A stretch of 5,131 nucleotides of DNA. It comes from Actinomycetes bacterium (GTDB lineage: Bacteria > Actinomycetota > Actinomycetes > Propionibacteriales > Propionibacteriaceae). Of the stretch, positions 1 through 5,131 are shown piece by piece. The translations under genes were made by a program, and so were the position numbers. The notes below the pieces were generated by a model. It saw only the letters and a program-made list of their open reading frames with translations. It searched no databases and was not told the DNA's origin. The stretch's first letter is position 1; each line of letters opens with the position of its first letter. Where the stretch lies: NCBI GenBank assembly GCA_023412435.1, contig JAEYNS010000310.1:1-5131 (forward strand), given 5' to 3'.

Positions 1-35
1 ACAACGCGACGCCGGGGGGACGGCTGCCCCGCCAT
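1..35 (-). CDS. possible start of the gene after pstS (pstC by context), partial
   Basis: After the pstS stop, an ATG at 35-33 opens a frame that runs off the window, reading M-A-G-Q-P-S-P-R-R-R-V. A GTG at 41-39 in the same frame is an alternative start. A short basic N-terminus is compatible with the cytoplasmic start of a PstC permease, and pstC normally follows pstS in Pst operons, but 11 codons cannot identify a protein. No convincing Shine-Dalgarno sequence precedes either start, so the true start may lie beyond the window. With only about 17 nt between the pstS stop and this ATG, there is no room for a terminator here. The pstC identity is inferred from context only. Confidence 0.35.
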   Translation of the reverse strand, partial: MAGQPSPRRRV

Positions 36-52
36 CGCCACGGTAGGTGCCA

Positions 53-1162
53 CTACTTGATCGCGTCCACGGAGTCGGCCACGGCCTCGCCGAGCGTCGC
101 CGACAGCGGCGCGGAGCCGGCGGCCTCGGCAGCCGACGCCTGGCCCTGTGCCGACGTGATGTAGCCGACGTAGGCCTTGACGAGTTCTGCGGTGGCCGGG
201 TCGGCGTAGTTCTCGCACACGATGGTGTACGCGACCAGGACGAACGGGTAGACCCCCTCGGCGGTCCGGTCCAGTTCCACCGCCAGGTCGAACTCGGAAC
301 GACCCTCGACCCGCGGGGAGACGTCCACCACGGCGGCGGCCGCCTCGGCGGTCGGCTGCTGCGGGATGCCGGCGATCAGCACCGAGGCCTTGCCGAGCGC
401 CCCGGCCTGGGAGGCGTCGGCGTAGCCGATCGCGCCGGAGCCCTGGGTGACGGCCTGCACCACGCCTGAGGTGCCCTGCGCCGCCTCGCCACCGAGCTCG
501 GCCGGCCACTCGCCGTCCGCCTCCCACGTCCACACCTCGGGCGCGAGAGCGGCGAGGGTCGCGGTGAAGTTGTCGGTGGTGCCGGAGTCGTCGGCGCGGT
601 GCACGGCGGTGATCGGCAGGTCCGGCAGGGTGGCGCCGCCGTTGGTGGCGGCGATCGCCGGGTCGTTCCAGTTCGTGATCCGCCCGGCGAAGATGCCCGC
701 GGCGGTCGCCGGGTCGAGGGTCAGCTCGGTGACGCCCTCGACGTTGAAGATGATCGCGATCGGGGAGATGTAGACCGGCAGGTTCCAGGCCGTCGAGCCT
801 GCGGCACAGCCGGCGAAGCCGCCCGCTGCGATCTCCTCGTCGTTCAGCGCGCGGTCGGAGCCGGCGAACTGGGCTGCGCCGGCGGCGAACGCCTCCCGGC
901 CCGCACCGGAGCCGTCCGGCTTGTAGTTGACGGTGACCTGCGGGTTGGCGACCTGGAAGTCGGCCACCCACTTCTCCTGGGCGGCCTTCATGGAGGTCGC
1001 CCCGACACCCTGCAGGGTGCCGGACAAGGCAGCGGCTGAGGTAGGAGCGGAGGTCCCGCCACCGGGGGCGCCGGTCGCGGGCGCCTCGTTGACGGCGCAA
1101 CCCGTCAGACTCACGGCAGTGGCGAGTGCCAGCACGGCGCCGGCCAGGGAAGAGAGCTTCAC
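53..1162 (-). CDS. pstS: phosphate ABC transporter substrate-binding lipoprotein PstS
   Basis: This is the extracytoplasmic phosphate receptor of the high-affinity PstSCAB importer, which hands inorganic phosphate to the PstC/PstA channel. The 369-aa product starts with a lipoprotein signal peptide: positive K2, a hydrophobic stretch at residues 6-20 and the lipobox L-T-G-C with the lipidated Cys at 22. A Ser/Thr/Pro/Gly/Ala-rich linker follows to about residue 46. The ligand-binding fold then shows family blocks: G-V-G-A-T-S (52-57), P-D-G-S-G-A-G-R (82-89), F-A-G-S-D-R (99-104), S-P-I-A-I-I-F-N (133-140), I-F-A-G-R-I-T-N-W-N-D (157-167), and H-R-A-D-D-S-G-T-T (188-196), the last corresponding to the R/D/S/G/T phosphate-contact loop of E. 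coli PstS. The start codon is GTG, supported by an AAGGA motif 6 nt upstream and by the signal peptide beginning directly there. Length and motifs are complete. A PHO box lies about 80 nt upstream, so phosphate-starvation induction is likely. Confidence 0.96.
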   Translation of the reverse strand: MKLSSLAGAVLALATAVSLTGCAVNEAPATGAPGGGTSAPTSAAALSGTLQGVGATSMKAAQEKWVADFQVANPQVTVNYKPDGSGAGREAFAAGAAQFAGSDRALNDEEIAAGGFAGCAAGSTAWNLPVYISPIAIIFNVEGVTELTLDPATAAGIFAGRITNWNDPAIAATNGGATLPDLPITAVHRADDSGTTDNFTATLAALAPEVWTWEADGEWPAELGGEAAQGTSGVVQAVTQGSGAIGYADASQAGALGKASVLIAGIPQQPTAEAAAAVVDVSPRVEGRSEFDLAVELDRTAEGVYPFVLVAYTIVCENYADPATAELVKAYVGYITSAQGQASAAEAAGSAPLSATLGEAVADSVDAIK

Positions 1163-1221
1163 ACGTGTTCCTTCGAACGGGGATCAGTCCTGAGCGGTTG
1201 CTCTGCCAGCGAATCTGCCAT
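1159..1221 (-). CDS. possible 20-codon upstream ORF ending on the pstS start
   Basis: Downstream of the PHO box an ATG at 1221-1219 opens a 20-codon frame beginning M-A-D-S-L-A-E-Q. Its TGA (1161-1159) overlaps the pstS GTG as GTGA, a 4-nt overlap typical of translational coupling. No Shine-Dalgarno sequence precedes the ATG (the bases just upstream are C/G-rich), so it would need leaderless or weak initiation. The same frame stays open upstream through the gap into mutT1, as is common at high GC, so the arrangement could be chance. The peptide resembles no family I know. It is reported only because its position and overlap fit a leader peptide. Confidence 0.2.
   Translation of the reverse strand: MADSLAEQPLRTDPRSKEHV
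1160..1173 (-). promoter_or_regulatory. ribosome binding site and GTG start of pstS
   Basis: On the minus strand an AAGGA motif (1173-1169) stands 6 nt before the GTG start of pstS (1162-1160). This supports the GTG: no ATG follows it within the signal peptide, and the lipobox lies the normal ~20 residues downstream. Confidence 0.75.
1212..1217 (-). promoter_or_regulatory. candidate -10 element for pstS (weak)
   Basis: CAGATT on the minus strand keeps the A2 and T6 positions that matter most in actinobacterial -10 elements (nAnnnT). It lies 27 nt beyond the PHO box and would give a leader of roughly 40 nt before the pstS GTG. No good -35 sits 16-19 nt upstream, which is usual for activator-dependent promoters. 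The alternative is that the second PHO unit covers a -35-like TTCACC (1254-1249), but 17 nt further on there is only TCAACC, a poor -10. The transcription start cannot be decided by eye. Confidence 0.25.
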
Positions 1222-1244
1222 CCGGGGTTGACCGGTTCGGTACC

Positions 1245-1266
1245 TGCAGGTGAACACGGAATGAAC
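1245..1266 (-). promoter_or_regulatory. PHO box (two 11-nt direct repeat units) upstream of pstS
   Basis: Two head-to-tail 11-nt units read GTTCATTCCGT (1266-1256) and GTTCACCTGCA (1255-1245) on the pstS strand. They share GTTCA with exact 11-nt spacing. From family knowledge, the Streptomyces PhoP direct repeat unit is close to GTTCACCCGGC, with the GTTCACC part most conserved, and mycobacterial RegX3 sites contain similar GTTCACC repeats. The site is 82 nt upstream of the pstS GTG and faces it. A more degenerate third unit, TTTCGGCAGCA (1277-1267), abuts the first one but is too weak to claim. I infer activation of pstS by a PhoP/RegX3-type response regulator when phosphate is scarce. Confidence 0.8.
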
Positions 1267-1274
1267 TGCTGCCG

Positions 1275-1312
1275 AAAGAACCCCCGCCCCGGGCCGCCGG
1301 CATCGATGGGGG
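1275..1312 (-). terminator. possible intrinsic terminator after mutT1
   Basis: Starting 12 nt past the mutT1 stop, the transcript carries CCCCC (1312-1308), a GC-rich interior with small self-complementary parts (GCCGGC, CCCGGG), then GGGGG (1285-1281), followed directly by TTCTTT (1280-1275). A C5/G5 stem closing a structured loop and a T-rich tail resembles a Rho-independent terminator. The loop is long (about 22 nt), the T-run is interrupted and the folding is ambiguous. It would separate the mshD-ppk-mutT1 transcript from pstS, probably with some readthrough. Confidence 0.4.
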
Positions 1313-1324
1313 ACCGCGGCGCCG

Positions 1325-2218
1325 TCAGATCCGCGGCTTGTGGAACTCGATGGCGACGGTCTGGCCGTCGGCGTCCAGGTGTGCCACCAGCGCCGCACCG
1401 GGCTGCAGCGGCCGGGGTGGAACGCCCAGCGCATCCAGCATCGCCGGCAACACCGGCCGGTGGCCGCAGATCACGGTAGGGGTGCGCTCGGCGACCGCCT
1501 CCGTGGCCAGCCTGCGGACCAGCGTGGCGACCGCCTTGGGGCGGTCCTTGCCCTGTTCCTCGCTGAGCGTCGTCCAGCCCTGGACGTCGAGGTGGGCGGC
1601 CTTGGCGAACGGTCTGACCGTCTGCCGGCACCGCGCCGAGGTGGACGACGTCACCCGGCTCACGCCGTAGGCCTCGAGCAGCGGTACCAGCAGGTCGCTC
1701 TGCCGCCGGCCACGGGAGTCCAGCGGCCTGGCCTGGTCGCGGCCCGTCCAGAACTTGCGCAGCATCGCCTTCGCGTGTCGCAGCACGATCACGGGGGTGG
1801 TATCCGGCAGCGCCGCCGCCTGCTCGATGAGCGGCACCTCGTCGGGGTAGCTGACCATCGCCAGGGCGTCGGGGATGGCGAGCCATTTGATGGCGTCGAC
1901 CTCCGAGTTCGGCTTGTACCTGCTGGCGCTGACCACCTCGGCGCGCCAGTAGCTGACCGTCTTCATGCCGGCGCTCACCGGATAGCTGATCCGGTCCACC
2001 GGCACCCCGAGGCGGGCCACCACGCCGCTCTCCTCAAGGGTCTCCCTGACCGCGCAGCCGGCCAGATACTCGTCGGGGTTGATCTTGCCCTTGGGCAGGC
2101 TCCAGTCGTCGTAGGCCGGACGGTGCACCAGCAGCACCTGGCGCTTGCCCTTCGCAGAGGTGCGGACGACGACGGTACCGGCGGCGGTGACCCGGCGCGC
2201 CCGGGAGGGGGAGGCCAT
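1325..2218 (-). CDS. mutT1: MutT1-like Nudix hydrolase fused to a histidine phosphatase (SixA/RHG) domain
   Basis: This 297-aa cytoplasmic protein has the two-domain layout of mycobacterial MutT1. The N-terminal Nudix domain (about residues 8-135) contains D-D-W-S-L-P-K-G-K and a Nudix box at 44-66: G44, E50, R58-E59, E62-E63, G65. Only the hydrophobic position before L61 departs from consensus (T60). The C-terminal histidine phosphatase domain (about 142-297) has L-R-H at 146-148 (catalytic Arg147, His148), S-A-R-C-R-Q-T at 194-200 with the second Arg, and C-G-H at 251-253 supplying the second catalytic His. MutT1 relatives clean up 8-oxo-(d)GTP and hydrolyse diadenosine polyphosphates; which substrate applies here cannot be read from sequence. 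The ATG starts 4 nt after the ppk stop, with a weak AGG 7 nt upstream, so expression probably depends on ppk translation. Its position between ppk and pstS suggests a role in nucleotide or polyphosphate turnover. Confidence 0.9.
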   Translation of the reverse strand: MASPSRARRVTAAGTVVVRTSAKGKRQVLLVHRPAYDDWSLPKGKINPDEYLAGCAVRETLEESGVVARLGVPVDRISYPVSAGMKTVSYWRAEVVSASRYKPNSEVDAIKWLAIPDALAMVSYPDEVPLIEQAAALPDTTPVIVLRHAKAMLRKFWTGRDQARPLDSRGRRQSDLLVPLLEAYGVSRVTSSTSARCRQTVRPFAKAAHLDVQGWTTLSEEQGKDRPKAVATLVRRLATEAVAERTPTVICGHRPVLPAMLDALGVPPRPLQPGAALVAHLDADGQTVAIEFHKPRI

Positions 2219-2222
2219 CGGG

Positions 2223-4355
2223 CTACCTGGAGGCCTCGGATCGCTCGGACCGACGCTGGCCCATGGTGGTGATCAGGTGGTCCTGCAGGTCGAGCAGCGG
2301 GTTGCCGCTGTCGTCCAGGGTGCGCTGGGTCCAGGTGTCACCCTCCAGCCACCACGAGGCGGTGCCCTCGTCGAAGGCCAGGTCGAACAGCCGCTCGACC
2401 TGCTCGATATGGCGATGGTGGGTGAGCGCCACCAGCACCTCGACCCTGCGGTCGAGGTTGCGGTGCATCAGGTCGGAGGAGCCGATCCCGACCAGCGGCT
2501 TGCCCGCGTTGGCGAACCAGAACAGCCGGCTGTGCTCGAGGAACCTGCCCAGGATGGATCGCACCCTGATGTTCTCGCTCAGCCCGGGGATCCCCGGCAT
2601 CACCGCGCAGATGCCGCGCACCCAGAGGTCGACGGGGACACCGGCCTGGGAGGCGCGGTAGAGCGCATCGGAGGTGGCCTCGTCCACAATCGAGTTGACC
2701 TTGATCCTCACCCCGGCCGGCAGCCCTGCCTTGTGGTTGGCGGTCTCGCGCTCGATCGCCGCGATGATTCCCTTGCGGGTGCTGTGCGGGGCGACCAGGA
2801 GCCGGCGATAGCGGGTCTCCTGCGACATCCCGGAGAGGTGGTTGAAGAGCTTGGCGACGTCCTCGGTGATCACGGGGTTGGAGGTCAGCAGGCCCATGTC
2901 CTCGTACATGCGGGCGGTGGTGGGGTTGTAGTTGCCGGTGCCGATGTGGACGTAGCGGCGCAACCCCTTCGGCTCCTCGCGCACCACCAGCGACAGTTTG
3001 CAGTGGGTCTTCAGGCCGACCAGGCCGTAGACGACGTGGCAGCCCGCCTTCTCGAGTTTGCGGGCCCACTCGATGTTGGCCTGCTCGTCGAAGCGGGCCT
3101 TGATCTCCACCAGGGCGAGCACCTGCTTGCCGGCCTGGGCGGCCTCGATCAGGGCGTCGATGATCGGCGAGTCGCCGGAGGTGCGGTACAGGGGCTGCTT
3201 GATCGCCAGCACGGCGGGATCGGCGGCTGCCTGCTCGATGAACCGCTGGACGCTGGTGGCGAACGAGTCGTAGGGGTGGTGGAGCAGGACGTCGCGGCGC
3301 TTCAGGGAGGCGAACATGTCGGCAGGCCGGGCGGTCTCCACCTCGGCGAGCTCGGGGTGGGTCTTGGGCAGGAAGGCCGGATAGCTCAGCGCCTCACGGT
3401 CGAGTGCGGCGATCGAGAACAGCCCGGTGAGGTCGAGCGGGCTCGGGATCCGGAAGACCTCCTTGTCGCTGATGTCGAGTTCGCTGATCAGCAGCCGAAG
3501 CATCCGCTCGTCGATGTCGTCCTCGACCTCGAGGCGGACCGGCGGCCTGCCGACCTTGCGCCGCAGCAGCTCCTTCTCCAGCGCGAACAGCAGGTTCTCC
3601 GCGTCGTCCTCCTCGACCTCGAGATCCTCGTTGCGGGTCACCCGGAAGGTGCTGTGCCCGATGATCTGCATCCCGGAGAAGACCTCGCCCAGGTGCTGGG
3701 CGATGACATCCTCGAGCGGGACGAACCTGCCTTCACCGAGCGGGACGAACCGGCTCAGGATGGTCGGCACCTTGACCCGCGCGAACTGACGCGCCCCTGT
3801 GACGGGGTTGCGCAGCAGCACCGCGAGGTTGACCGACAGGCCGGAGATGTACGGGAACGGGTGGGACGGGTCGACGGCCAGCGGGGTGAGCACGGGGAAG
3901 ATCCGCGACTCGAACAGCGCCGTCATCTGGTGCCGCTCCTTGTCGGTGAGCTGGTCCCAGCGCAGGATCTCGATGCCGTGGCCGGCGAGTTCCGGACGGA
4001 TCTCCTCGGCGAACACCCGGGACTGCTCGGCGACCAGCTCCCTGATGCGGCTGAGGATCGCGTCGTGCAGCTCGCGGGGCAGCATGCCGGACGCGCTGGG
4101 GACGGCGACGCCGGCGGCGATCCGGCGCTTCAGCCCTGCCACCCGCACCATGAAGAACTCGTCGAGGTTGGAGGAGAAGATCGCCAGGAAGCGGGCCCGC
4201 TCCAGCAGCGGCACCCGCTTGGCGTCGCGCGCCAGGTCGAGCACCCGGTTGTTGAAGGCCAGCCAGGACAGCTCCCGGTCGCTGAGCCGGACGGCCGGGA
4301 GGTCGGCCGCGTCGACGGGATCGTCGACGGTTTCCTCGTCCTCGACGAAGGTCAT
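2223..4355 (-). CDS. ppk: polyphosphate kinase 1 (PPK1)
   Basis: PPK1 reversibly transfers the terminal phosphate of ATP to a growing polyphosphate chain (EC 2.7.4.1). The 710-aa product is full length for the family. The N-terminal domain has L-S-W-L-A-F-N (29-35) and S-S-N-L-D-E-F (61-67), where N63 matches the ATP-contacting Asn45 of E. coli PPK. The head domain spans about 125-330. The C1 domain has the metal-binding arginines R391 (L-Y-R) and R421 (A-R-F-D-E), and the phosphorylated histidine H451 in G-L-K-T-H-C-K; H470 in [10 protein letters not shown] matches His454. The C2 domain has R580 (V-R-G-I-C) and H608 (L-E-H-S-R). Spacing between the catalytic residues equals that in E. coli, with a constant offset of 16. 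The start ATG overlaps the mshD stop (ATGA) and has AGGAG 5 nt upstream. The extra acidic N-terminus (residues 1-20) is not conserved. No key residue is missing. Confidence 0.97.
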   Translation of the reverse strand: MTFVEDEETVDDPVDAADLPAVRLSDRELSWLAFNNRVLDLARDAKRVPLLERARFLAIFSSNLDEFFMVRVAGLKRRIAAGVAVPSASGMLPRELHDAILSRIRELVAEQSRVFAEEIRPELAGHGIEILRWDQLTDKERHQMTALFESRIFPVLTPLAVDPSHPFPYISGLSVNLAVLLRNPVTGARQFARVKVPTILSRFVPLGEGRFVPLEDVIAQHLGEVFSGMQIIGHSTFRVTRNEDLEVEEDDAENLLFALEKELLRRKVGRPPVRLEVEDDIDERMLRLLISELDISDKEVFRIPSPLDLTGLFSIAALDREALSYPAFLPKTHPELAEVETARPADMFASLKRRDVLLHHPYDSFATSVQRFIEQAAADPAVLAIKQPLYRTSGDSPIIDALIEAAQAGKQVLALVEIKARFDEQANIEWARKLEKAGCHVVYGLVGLKTHCKLSLVVREEPKGLRRYVHIGTGNYNPTTARMYEDMGLLTSNPVITEDVAKLFNHLSGMSQETRYRRLLVAPHSTRKGIIAAIERETANHKAGLPAGVRIKVNSIVDEATSDALYRASQAGVPVDLWVRGICAVMPGIPGLSENIRVRSILGRFLEHSRLFWFANAGKPLVGIGSSDLMHRNLDRRVEVLVALTHHRHIEQVERLFDLAFDEGTASWWLEGDTWTQRTLDDSGNPLLDLQDHLITTMGQRRSERSEASR
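3713..3751 (+). repeat. short direct repeat inside ppk
   Basis: A 15-bp sequence, cgagcgggacgaacc, occurs twice with a 24-bp period (3713-3727 and 3737-3751). In the PPK1 protein it encodes the repeated R-F-V-P-L at residues 202-206 and 210-214, separated by G-E-G. The reading frame is kept. PPK1 proteins normally have a similar R-F-V-P-L-E-D segment here, so only the first copy might be a local duplication or simple convergence. No functional meaning is evident. Confidence 0.6.
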
Positions 4356-4365
4356 GGCAACTCCT
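4352..4365 (-). promoter_or_regulatory. mshD stop / ppk start overlap with Shine-Dalgarno
   Basis: On the minus strand AGGAG (4365-4361) is followed 5 nt later by ATGA (4355-4352), in which the ppk ATG and the mshD TGA share two bases. The ppk ribosome binding site therefore lies inside the mshD coding sequence. This is the standard arrangement for translational coupling and shows that the two genes are cotranscribed at least in part. Confidence 0.85.
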
Positions 4366-5131
4366 GAGGTGCGGGCCGGTAGAGCACGTCGCGGTGGACG
4401 ATGCCGAAGCCCGCGGATTCATACATTTGTACCGCGACGCTATCAGCGCTGTCGACGTACAGAATCACCCGACGGGAGCCCGCTCTCGTCAGGTGGTCGA
4501 GGCCTGCCACCAGCAGCCTGCGGCCGAGCCCGCGACCCTGTGCGGCGGGGTCGACGCCGAGGACGTAGACCTCACCGGTGCCGTCGGGGTGGCGCTTGGT
4601 CCAGTGGAACCCGAGCATCCGGTCGCCCTCGACGGCCACGATCAGCCCTTCGGGGTCGAACCAGTCCTCCGCCACCCGGGCTGCCAGCCCTGCGGCGTCC
4701 AGCCCACCCTGTTCAGGGTGGTGGGCGAAGGCGGCGGTGTTGACGGCGAGCAGGGCGTCGGCGTCGGCGGGGGTGAAGCCCCGCAGCGCCACCGCCGGGT
4801 CCGCCGTCCGGACGGGGAGGTCGGACGGCAGGGCGCGACCCATCACCAGCAGCGCCCGAGTCGCGCTCAGGCCGAGGTGGGCGGCGAAGCCACGGGCGGC
4901 CGGGATGTCACCGAAGGCCCACAGCGCGACGGCCTCCCCGGCGGCGAGCGTGGCGACCAGGTCCGACCCGACCCGTCGACGACGCTGCTGCGGCTCGACG
5001 ACCACCTGCGCGGTGCCGTGCTCGGGGCTGTGGGTCAGGTAGCCGATCAGGGAGTTGCCGTGCCAGGCCAGCAGGTGCCGCGCCCCCGCTTCGCGGGTGA
5101 GCCGGGCCTGCTCGTTCAGCGGGTCATGGCC
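4352..5131 (-). CDS. mshD: mycothiol synthase MshD, 5' end outside the window
   Basis: MshD acetylates Cys-GlcN-Ins with acetyl-CoA in the last step of mycothiol synthesis. The frame is open to the window edge and gives 259 residues. Compared from memory with the ~315-aa M. tuberculosis enzyme, about 30 N-terminal residues lie outside. A GTG at 5005 is not the start: the 42 codons before it continue the first GNAT domain (I-G-Y-L-T-H-S-P then Q-V-V-V-E-P-Q). The first domain carries R-R-R-R-V-G (fragment residues 50-55). The second has H-P-E-Q-G-G (138-143), W-F-D-P-E-G-L (157-163), L-G-F-H-W-T-K (173-179), [10 protein letters not shown] (186-195) and the acetyl-CoA loop Q-G-R-G-L-G (198-203). 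E187 and Y237 correspond to the Glu234 and Tyr294 proposed as catalytic in the M. tuberculosis enzyme; the tenfold shorter spacing offset is explained by a 10-residue shorter loop before V-I-L-Y-V. The stop overlaps the ppk start. Confidence 0.93.
   Translation of the reverse strand, partial: GHDPLNEQARLTREAGARHLLAWHGNSLIGYLTHSPEHGTAQVVVEPQQRRRRVGSDLVATLAAGEAVALWAFGDIPAARGFAAHLGLSATRALLVMGRALPSDLPVRTADPAVALRGFTPADADALLAVNTAAFAHHPEQGGLDAAGLAARVAEDWFDPEGLIVAVEGDRMLGFHWTKRHPDGTGEVYVLGVDPAAQGRGLGRRLLVAGLDHLTRAGSRRVILYVDSADSVAVQMYESAGFGIVHRDVLYRPAPQELP

Noticed and set aside
1159..1434. A 91-codon minus-strand frame spanning the mutT1 3' end and the gap
   Set aside because: It overlaps mutT1 in another frame and its Arg/Pro/Ser/Trp-rich translation has no recognisable features. 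Only its last 20 codons, starting at 1221, were kept as a low-confidence upstream ORF.
1340..2272. A 310-codon plus-strand open frame opposite mutT1
   Set aside because: It is the complement of the Nudix/phosphatase gene with biased composition and no family motifs, so it is a shadow frame.
2145..4367. A 740-codon open frame on the plus strand, opposite ppk
   Set aside because: It lies antisense to a clearly identified PPK1, and its translation is rich in Gly, Val, Asp, Gln and His with no recognisable domain. Long antisense frames are expected from strong third-position G/C bias.
4704..4721. Perfect 8-bp inverted repeat CCACCCTG / CAGGGTGG with a 2-nt loop, inside mshD
   Set aside because: It encodes the conserved H-P-E-Q-G-G motif of MshD, so the codons explain it. 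A 2-nt loop is also too tight for the full stem, there is no T-tract, and it lies well inside the gene.
4352..5005. GTG at 5005 as the start of mshD
   Set aside because: The frame continues upstream to the window edge with residues matching the first GNAT domain of MshD, so the start lies outside the window.
1..5131. Mobile elements, CRISPR arrays, tRNA or rRNA genes, defence systems
   Set aside because: There are no transposase or integrase motifs, terminal inverted repeats, regularly spaced repeats or RNA gene signatures. Nearly all bases are taken up by four conserved genes with uniform composition.

Overview
This window comes from a high-GC actinobacterium. The evidence is the strong G/C bias at third codon positions, a mycothiol synthase (mycothiol is the actinomycete low-molecular-weight thiol), a MutT1-type Nudix/histidine-phosphatase fusion, and a phosphate box of the actinobacterial GTTCAC type. 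The genus cannot be fixed from this sequence; an actinomycete outside the bifidobacteria is as far as I would go.

All supported genes lie on the minus strand, so transcription runs from high to low coordinates. At the right edge is mshD (mycothiol synthase), cut off at its 5' end by the window. Its stop overlaps the start of ppk (polyphosphate kinase, 710 aa) as ATGA, and only 4 nt separate ppk from mutT1 (Nudix hydrolase plus histidine phosphatase domain, 297 aa). These three genes look like one operon. A 162-bp gap follows (1163-1324). It holds a GC-rich hairpin with a T-rich tail just after mutT1, a two-unit PHO box, and a possible 20-codon upstream reading frame whose stop overlaps the start of the next gene. 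Then comes pstS (phosphate-binding lipoprotein, 369 aa). The last ~40 bases may hold the first codons of the next gene, by context the permease gene pstC.

The locus is a phosphate-handling cluster. PstS captures periplasmic/extracytoplasmic phosphate for the Pst ABC importer. PPK1 stores the terminal phosphate of ATP as polyphosphate or runs the reverse reaction. The MutT1-like protein hydrolyses nucleotides or (di)nucleoside polyphosphates. The PHO box implies that pstS, and probably a following pstCAB, is induced by phosphate starvation through a PhoP/RegX3-type regulator, separately from mshD-ppk-mutT1.

I see no mobile element, CRISPR array, tRNA, rRNA or unfamiliar protein family. The arrangement is well conserved and mostly ordinary. 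The parts most worth a second look are the pstS upstream region and the tight mshD/ppk coupling. No new biological system is evident.
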